This document shows positions 56,803 to 64,000 of a stretch of DNA of 64,000 bases, piece after piece. This DNA comes from Planoprotostelium fungivorum (lineage: Eukaryota > Evosea > Variosea > Cavosteliida > Cavosteliaceae): NCBI GenBank assembly GCA_003024175.1, contig MDYQ01000088.1, forward strand, positions 1-64,000. The letters are read 5' to 3'. Every line of letters starts with the position of its first letter. The first letter of the stretch is position 1. The position numbers were made by a program, and so were the translations under genes. The notes below the pieces were generated by a model. The model did not search any database and had not been told where the DNA came from. It saw nothing but the letters and a program-made list of their open reading frames with translations.

Positions 56803-59800
56803 ATGAAACTAGAATCCTTCCTGCCCGTCATCTTCACCTTCACCCTATTTGTGACGGTGTCACAAGCCGATATTGCGGCCTTAATGCAGGGGATCTGGTC
56901 CTCTTTGGAGGGTGAATGAACCAAAGGTTTATCTATTCTGAACTCAATGACAGGACCGTCTATGTACTGGCGGGGTATCAACGTGAGTTCATCCGCCCTC
57001 GTTCCTTCTTGTCATCTGCAGCCGCACGATCTTTTGGAGAAACTTCTCATCATCTCTCCTTCATCATATTCAACGATGGAATCAAATTTCGAGTGAATCT
57101 CTTCCAGGTCTGTAATTCCACTGACTACGTCGGCGTGGCCTGTGATACCACCCAATCCTGGCCGGTCAGAATTGTACTTCGCCAGAATCTCAACGGAACT
57201 ATTCCTTCCTCCATCGGTAGCTTGATCAATCTCACCACCTTGGACCTCTCCACCAATTCACTCGCGGGGCCCATTCCATCCTCCATCGGCAGCCTCCGCT
57301 CCCTCCAATATCTCAGATTGCGCTCCAATCGACTCGATGGTCCCATTCCATCCACCGTTGGAGATCTCTCCTCCATCAGAGAGTTGGACTTGAGCAACAA
57401 TCGACTGCAGGGATCGATCGCGGACACCATCGGTCACCTCAACTCTCTCCTTTCGCTCGATCTCAGTGGCAACAGATTGAACGGATCGATCCCCACCTCC
57501 CTTGGAAGTCTTTCCTCCCTCACCGCATTAGATCTCTCTTCCAATTCGCTGACGGGATCTATTCCGTCCCTCATCGGTAACATCATCACCCTACAATCTC
57601 TCAACCTCTACTACAATCAGCTCGGTGGATCCATACCATCTTCCTTCAGCAATCTCAGCTCTCTCAACAACCTCGCAATGTATGGCAATCAACTCAATGG
57701 AAATATTCCATCACTGATGGACGGTCTCACCCAACTTGAATTTTTGGATCTCTCTTCGAATCAATTTGATGGAATCGTTCCATCCCTCGGCGGATTGCGA
57801 AACCTTCAGACTCTTTCTCTCGTGAGATTCATTCTACTTGTCTGTAGATCGGCGTGACGAGCGACAGGCCAACAACTCGTTAATTGGTTCTCTCCCTGAT
57901 TTCGTCTACAATCTGACGGGTCTCACGTCTCTATACCTCGATACGAACCGATTCAACGGCACTATATCTCCGTTAATCGGTAACTTGGCAAAGCTCACCA
58001 CTCTCTACCTGCACGACAATCAACTCGGTGGAAATATTCCCTCTACCCTAGGTAACCTCAGTGCCCTGCAGTTCCTTCACATGTCCAACAACCAATTGAA
58101 CGGATCGATCCCTTCTTCGATTGCGGGCCTATTTTCTCTTAAATATCTCTACCTGTACAATAATCAGCTGAGCGGTCCGTTGCCAGGTGATGAATAGTGA
58201 TTCACCAAACACTGAATGATGAGTTGCAGGCGATTCGATCATCAATCTACCACAACTGAGGGATCTGAATCTGCAAAATAATTCCCTGAATGGCACCGTG
58301 GTGGGAAGGAATGCCAGTCTACCCGCTCTACTGTATCTCAATCTGTACGACAATGATTTCACTTCGATGCAGTTCATCAATGTCACTAACGCCTGCAACA
58401 TCGCTGAAAATCCCTTCAATTGCTCTCCTCCACCGAACGTGTCTTCCAACTGCGCTCAGAGTATCAGTGATCTCAATTGTGCTTCTACTGCCGACCCTGT
58501 CACTACACGGTCCACTATTGAAATAGCCACTGCCTCGATCACTATATCATCTTTAGACTCCCCTCAGTCAACGACATCAATCACCTCTATCATCGGTACT
58601 CTGTACTCTAACAACACGATCATTTCAACTGCACAAGCTCAGGTGAAAGAAACATGAATAGAAGATGGATTGATCATGGAAATAGAACATATTGAATAGC
58701 ACGGTTCAAAGTGCGGAGGTGAACCAGAGGAGAGATGCAGAAGGAATCCTGAATCTTTTTAGGCCACCCAGATCATTTCAGCCGTCATTCTCGCTCTTCT
58801 ACGCAACACATCGTCATTTGAATATCAATCACGAGATGTGTTGATCAAGCTGCAGACGTTTAATCTCACCCATATCATCCAACAGAAGATACAGAGCAGC
58901 ATCACCGATCGAAACATATCCGTATCCCTTCCAGCTTCTATATTCACATCTCAGAGAGGTGATCACCTCTCATCCCTAAATGGCTAAGCTTTTCAGATTC
59001 AATCTCCGTATCTCTCTCCTCCATATCTTTCAACCCCTTCACATCCATCAAGAACGAAACGATGTGATTCGTTGCGACCCTTCGCATCATCTGTTGACAT
59101 CGTACAGATACAGTGATGTGGTAGGTGTTAGCGTATATTCTGGAACGAGAGAAATCGAGGTCAGAGGAACGAACGAGCTGATCAACATCTCCATGGGCGC
59201 TATCCGTGATATCCCTTTGGCTTACGGTGAGATGAAATACATCTTCACATCGCAAAACAAAGTAAACTGAAATGGAGATTAGCTCCGATGTGTCAGTATT
59301 GGAACGAGAATGATTCTCAGTGGTTGAGGGACGGATGCAGTCTCGTTATAGACGGTAACGTGGGCATCTGTCAGAGCACCCATCTCACGAATTTCTCCAT
59401 CGGAATCGCACCCGTGGAAGCTGCACCGACGTCAGATGGGAGCTCAAAGAAATTGATCATCATCATTGTCTGTACTGTGATGGGAGCCATTTTACTCTCC
59501 GTCGTCGTTGGCTTGATCATCTATCTCCGATTGTATCGATACGAGAAGGTGAGATGTTATCAGACATATGATGATCGTTGTCTCACTCTGAAACAGGGAG
59601 AAGAGGATGTGTCCATGTCGATGGTTTTAGACATCGATGGAATCGAGTGGAAGGAGAAGATTGCCGAGACGAATCACGGCCAAGTGTGGAGGGGTACGTA
59701 CAAAGAGACGACTGCAGTTGTTATCAGAAAATGTCTACCAATCTTCGGCATTGCGAAGGAATGTGATGTATTGAAGGTAATGTGATTGGTGAGAAAGGAA

Positions 59801-60614
59801 GAAGATTGAAATCAAGTCAGGGATTACATCATCCGAATATCGTACAATATCTGGGTTGCAAACTCGCTGGTGATAGAATCAGATACAGAATTCGATCTGA
59901 ATGCCTCTCAGACAATTACATCGTGTTTGAATGGATGAACGATGGTACTCTTCACAACTATCTCACACATCACCCACAACCCAATATGATGACCTTACGT
60001 TCGATGTGAGTGCGATGACTTGAAAAGAGAGTGAAGAGGCAACAGAGGGAGAGATTTGAGCAGTGCTCTCTCTTATTTATCCTCCGTGGGATTTGTCCAC
60101 ACGAGTGTCATTCCTGGGAAGGTGATTACATTCTTCATGGGAGGAAATGTGAAGAGACGCAGATTCTGCTATCGGATCGAAATTCGATGACGGTAAAGCT
60201 TCAGTGTCTTTCGTGTGTTGTCACAGAATCAACGGCTTACCAGAGCAATAAGAATCAATTCTATATGGTGATGAATGAAGACTGGAAGATGAATTTGAGA
60301 CGGAACAGGCACCGGAGATCATAAGGAAGAAGCGATACAGTGCAAGCGGACACGTATATAGCATCGGAGTGCTATTTTGGTCCATGGCAACCAACAATCA
60401 TCACCTGTACAACGATACGGAAGATAATCACGACGTCACTTTTGTCACCCACAATTTGGTCGACGGGAGGATGGTAGAGATCATCTCCGAGTGTACGAAT
60501 GAAGAAGGGAAGCGGCCGAGTCTGAGTGAGCTGAGCAAGAAGATGGAGAAGATAGAGGCAGTGGTGCATACAGTAGAGAAGACACCCCATGATTTGTACG
60601 CGTTCACCCCTTGA
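56803..60614 (+). CDS. LRR-GAIN/GPS-TM receptor with intracellular pseudokinase
   Basis: Single-pass receptor. Signal peptide KLESFLPVIFTFTLFVTVSQ, a short cap (MYWRGIN...CNSTDYVGVACD) and about 14-16 plant-type LRRs (pattern SLxxLDLSxNxLxGxIPxxIG; 57170-58330). A Ser/Thr stalk is followed by a GAIN-like region ending in a GPS motif: CQYWNENDSQWLRDGC (59291) and THLTNFS (59381), with the HL/T self-cleavage site. One TM helix (LIIIIVCTVMGAILLSVVVG). The kinase domain starts IEWKEKIAETNHGQVWRGTY, with VVIRK at the VAIK site and HPNIVQYLG. The HRD site reads HTS (60098), the loop Asn region is ILLSDRN, and no DFG was found; the late motif HVYSIGVLFWSM is kept. So it is probably catalytically dead. 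Several introns inferred. AATAAA at 60616. Confidence 0.85.
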
Positions 60615-60750
60615 AAATAAAATCTCCCAATCGTAGTTTATTATGATTTCGTCTCACAGTCATCGTCTACTCATGAGCTTGTGTGAAGCGCGATTAGCTA
60701 TTCTCGTGATAGCAATCCGAAAAGCAGCTGAACTTAGTTTAGGGTTGTAG

Positions 60751-61080
60751 ATGACGACACAAAATATCGTCAAGACAAACACCACCATGTCCGCTTCGGC
60801 TCTGAAGGCAGCTCACGAGAAGAAAATCCAAGAGGCAAACGAGCCACCAGGTGTGTATGAGACGACACATTCAGTAGATGTTAAACCGAGAAGGAAAGAA
60901 GGAAGTCGTATGGACACCTACTGCCAACAACACAACCGGAGCACACAACAACACCGGATTCAAGACTCAGACTGCGAGGAAAGTCGCAGGGGGTCCCCCT
61001 CCAAAGAAGAGCATCGGCGATCTCCCTTGAGAGAGTGGATGATAAACACGTGTAACAACAAGAGGCCTTCGATCTTGTGA
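60751..61080 (+). CDS. Small uncharacterised basic protein
   Basis: An ATG-started frame of 109 codons encodes a polar, basic protein with no hydrophobic core (SASALKAAHEKKIQEANEPP, then KPRRKEGSRMD). After about 60920 another frame is more protein-like (EVVWTPTANNTTGAH, NNTGFKTQTARKVAGGPPPK, KSIGDLP ending TGA), which would require a short intron or frameshift. No domain recognised. It ends 17 bp from the convergent TBC gene stop. Confidence 0.35.
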   Translation: MTTQNIVKTNTTMSASALKAAHEKKIQEANEPPGVYETTHSVDVKPRRKEGSRMDTYCQQHNRSTQQHRIQDSDCEESRRGSPSKEEHRRSPLREWMINTCNNKRPSIL

Positions 61081-61097
61081 TTCGAGACAACATTTAT

Positions 61098-64000
61098 TCA
61101 CAACTCTTGACTGGGTCCAAGAGATCTTGACGAGGCCGATGCAGCAATCGATCGGAAGGTTGGCTCCCGATTGAAATTGGGTTGGTTCAAAAAGAAGCAT
61201 TTCGACATGATGGGTTGCATGGGAGCGGCTTCCATGAACTCTCTCAGGTCTAACAGCCCGTCCTTGTTCTCGTCCGCCACCTCATGCGAGTCACTCTCCA
61301 CCGTTCATCGATATCCTCACCTGAAAGATCATCTCGACGGAGAATTGTATCTGTTCTTCTACTTCATCATCCTCTTGTCCATCAGTATCCATCACATGGT
61401 AGATGTTCAAGAGTCCCTCTCTCAAATCTTCCGGCCCTATCGCCCCCTTGTTCTCCACGTCGAACGTCTTAAAGAAGACTGCCACGTCATCAGCTGGTGC
61501 CCAGGAGACAGAGACTCACGAGCGAGTCTCTCCTCTTCGGTTCCCTTGCAGAGAGTGGAGAGACCAAAGATCAGATCTCTGAACTCCAAGTGATGGTTGC
61601 CGTTTCTGTCCATGAGTTTGAAGAGTTTGGAGAGGAACGTGCCTGATCCTCCCCACTCGGGGAAGATCCTCCGCAGTAACATGACGAAGATCTGGTACAG
61701 TCAGGTCTAGATCAAGTGATATAGAGATATGGAAACAGTAGTGGAGATCATGAGGGGGATAATGAGAGAGGTAGTGAGGAAGATAGGTGATGAGAACAGT
61801 TCCATAGTGAAGAATAATCAGAAAGATAATGAAGATACGATAAGATAGTGAAGATAATGAAAACAACAACTGAATAGGATAGATGCACCCACATCTTCTG
61901 TGATACAATCGTGAATGGTATGAAGAGTCATCCACTGCGATCGTAAATCCAGAATGGTATCGACGCCGACTGCATTCGAATGAGATGACATCCTCCTCTC
62001 AATGTGACTCACAATTTGTGTTCTTCTCTAGATCAGAGTGTTCCACCATCCACTGTCGCGTCTTCGTGTCTAATTCAATGTCCGCTCTGTACTTCTCCCT
62101 TAACTTGGAGATCTTCTGATTATCTAAAGGTTTCGATATGTTCTTGATGACCTGATCACACTCTTCACTCTCTCTCCTCCTTCACTCTGACTCACTGAAA
62201 AGACGGAATCGGCTTCGTACAGTCTCGCCGCCTTCTTAGCGACGTACAGGGCCAGCTCCGTATCGTCTTCTATCTCTAACAGATCCTTCTCGAAGAGAGA
62301 CAATATGGCAAGAGCGATCTACCTCTCCTTCAGCTCGTGACATTTGAAATTCAAATATTTCAGCTCGTGACATTTGAAATTCAAATATTTCAGCTCGTGA
62401 CATTTGAAATTCAAATATTTCAGCTCGTGACATTTGAAATTCAAATATTTCACCTCGAAAATCATGGCGGGACCCTTGTAAAAGATCATATCCCAGAATC
62501 GAAACGCAGTCTGTTCACATCAGTCAACTGGAACCATCGATCGATTCTACCTCGTTTGGTACCGACGTGACGTACAGACACATGAGCCACTGAGCGCTGA
62601 TGATGAGGATGTTGAACTCCATCTTCTCCATGTGCTTGTGGAGCTTCGGTAGTCTCTTGCTGCAGTACTTGGACAAGATGTAAGCGTCGACGCGTGAGCC
62701 GCTGACGTTCTGAACGAATCAGGTGAATGTAAATCCAGACATATGCACCTGATCGAAATAGTCGGGTAGTAGTCTCTCTACCACGTAAGCCAACATCCAG
62801 AATGCCTCTTCTTCGTCCATAAAGATGAGTAACCCGGCGGCGACAAAGTTCATCGCCTGGCAGTATCCCACCTTTGGGTTCTTCCACGAATAAGCCACGA
62901 GGACTGATTTCGTTCAACCGATGTAATTCGATGCATTCGAAGGTCTATACATGAAGATCGTGACATCGATTTCGATTGAGGAATAACGTCACCTCTTTTG
63001 AGTGATCCCCTGGAAAAACTACCGATGTTGGAAGAGAAAGTCCTCGTGATGTCTTTTTCGATCTGTACCAAGGCTTCACTGTTCTTGTGTGCGTTGTCTT
63101 TCAGCAGAGTGAGGTACAGACCCGTACTCATGCTCATGACCTGCATCACTCGTCAGATCATCATCTCATCTTCCGTCGAGAACGTAAATATATCTCACCT
63201 CGTTTGTACCAGAGAATAATTTCCAGAATAAAGGTCTGTATTTGGGAGGGATACCTCTTCTCACCATCTCACTAAAGTGCACCTGTTGCTGTTGCTTCAC
63301 CGAGAGAACCTCAGGACTCCTCGTCACTGTGTTCTGTATCTGTAGATGTCGGCGTGTGTCCTCCTCTGTCTTCTCACCCTGGCAAAGAGGGCAACCATAC
63401 TGCCCGTGCGAGTTAAAGGTTTGGGTGTACCGAGAGCGTTGTAGACGGTGCCTTCATCTCCTGATGTTCTTAATTCGGAGGAGCGGTGGAGGGGGCTGAT
63501 CTTCCCGTCTTCTCCTGATACTCTGTTCATGTGCTGTCGGATGGCTGTTTGTAGAGGTGAAGCTGATGGATTCTGTCAGAGTGACGTGACATGAGATGAA
63601 TGATCGAAGAGGAGAGAGAGGGAGAGAAGAGAAAATAGAAGAGAGATATGAATAACATGAATAGATAAAAAGCATAAGAGAGAAAGAAGAAGAGATGGAG
63701 GAGAAAGATAGAAAGAGAAGAAGAGGAAGATGGAAAGAGAAGAAGAGAAGAAGAGGAAGAGAGAAAGAGAAGACAGAGGAGATAAAGAGAGAAAGATGAG
63801 GCTCACTCTTTGGTACAGGAGGAGAACGAAGGTTAGGAGTGTTAGGTGCACTGATCCCCACGAAGGGTAATTGTCCTGCCTCCAATTCCGTCGAATGATT
63901 CTCCACGTACTCTTGGAACCTTCTCATGTCACACTTCATCATCATCACATCTCACGTTTCGATCTGGTGCTGGAGGCTGAGCAAATAACCATCGACGTAA
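61098..64000 (-). CDS. TBC domain Rab-GAP with EF-hand-like C-terminus (5' end off window)
   Basis: GTPase-activating protein for Rab GTPases in membrane traffic. The visible N-terminal part is disordered with a short helix (RRFQEYVENHSTELEAGQ). The TBC domain: GIPPKYRPLFWKLFSG, then IEKDITRTF (Arg finger), then SWKNPKVGYCQAMNFVAAGL (Gln finger, YxQ), EEEAFWMLAYVVERLLPDYF, FNILIISAQWLMCLYV, then FYKGPAMIFE and ALAILSLFEKDLLE. Both catalytic fingers are present. The C-terminus has EF-hand-like pairs (FKLMDRNGNHHLEFRDLI, FKTFDVENKGAIGPEDL, ADENKDGLLDLREF), as in TBC1D8/9-type proteins. Stop at 61098. One intron carries a 4 x 30-bp tandem repeat and another a long purine tract. A GRAM domain, if present, lies beyond the window. 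Confidence 0.87.
62331..62450. repeat. Four perfect 30-bp tandem repeats in a TBC-gene intron
   Basis: Unit CAGCTCGTGACATTTGAAAT followed by TCAAATATTT, four identical copies head to tail. Each contains the palindrome TTTGAA-A-TTCAAA. On the minus (gene) strand the repeats fill the intron between the exon ending AMIFE and the one beginning ALAILSLF. Confidence 0.95.
63607..63800. repeat. Purine-rich low-complexity tract in a TBC-gene intron
   Basis: About 190 bp of GA/GAA/GGA on the plus strand (CT-rich in the gene's sense), inside the intron that starts after the exon ending VPPVPK. Frames through it are not taken as protein. Confidence 0.8.

Noticed and set aside
62331-62450. 30-bp repeats as a CRISPR array
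   Set aside because: Units are head to tail with no spacers and sit in a eukaryotic intron.
63454-63851. Hydrophobic minus-strand frames rich in Ser/Leu/Phe
   Set aside because: They read through the CT-rich tract of a TBC-gene intron with GTGAGCC donor; not a membrane protein.

Overview
The window is nuclear DNA of a compact, intron-dense eukaryote. Most genes are cut by many introns of roughly 35-60 nt whose donors are mostly GTGAG (also GTAAG/GTACG), and neighbouring genes are often under 200 bp apart. The gene set (Integrator INTS11, an AF4/FMR2-type protein, KDM4-like demethylase, EPG5, THOC5, RTF2, TEX2-like SMP protein, plus a plant-style LRR receptor with an animal-style GPS motif) points to the Amoebozoa/Obazoa side of the tree. 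A protostelid-like amoebozoan is my best guess, as an inference only. No rRNA, tRNA or CRISPR was recognised.

Layout. 1-575: 3' end of a Ty3/Gypsy chromovirus (chromodomain, then a 199-bp LTR). 576-1811: repeat-rich DNA. 1.8-4.0 kb: INTS11. 4-9.9 kb: gene-poor DNA with an orphan ORF, a dispersed repeat, a hAT transposase relic, a TLC-like membrane protein and a possible P-loop ATPase relic. 9.9-17.6 kb: three chromatin/transcription genes in tandem on the minus strand, namely an FHA-HDAC fusion, an AF4/FMR2-like protein and a JmjN-JmjC demethylase with a C-terminal homeodomain-like region. 17.6-24.2 kb: accessory region with the second, inverted copy of the dispersed repeat, poorly resolved ORFs, an Ulp1-like protease, a structured repeat region and a GPI-type surface glycoprotein. 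24.3-64 kb: dense housekeeping and signalling region. It holds a membrane-anchored OGT-like glycosyltransferase, EPG5, aminoacylase-1, D-lactate dehydrogenase, a RAMA-BRCT protein, a TEX2-like lipid-transfer protein, RTF2, a four-TM protein, THOC5, transketolase, an RNF185-type E3, a second GPI-type protein, an LRR-GAIN/GPS-TM-pseudokinase receptor, and an EF-hand TBC Rab-GAP that runs off the right edge.

Functionally, several products meet in RNA polymerase II control and mRNA export (INTS11, AF4-like, HDAC, KDM4-like, THOC5), in genome maintenance (RTF2, RAMA-BRCT), and in membrane traffic, autophagy and ER quality control (EPG5, TBC protein, TEX2-like, RNF185-like). Three pairs are head-to-head (ACY1/DLD, TEX2-like/RTF2, THOC5/TKT) with 125-271 bp between start codons, so they probably share promoters. 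The most unusual findings are the LRR-GPS-pseudokinase receptor, the FHA-HDAC fusion, the JmjC-homeodomain and RAMA-BRCT combinations, and an inverted repeat pair in which one copy has a candidate intron that the other lacks. Exon joins were made by eye from splice signals and protein family resemblance; no alignment was run.
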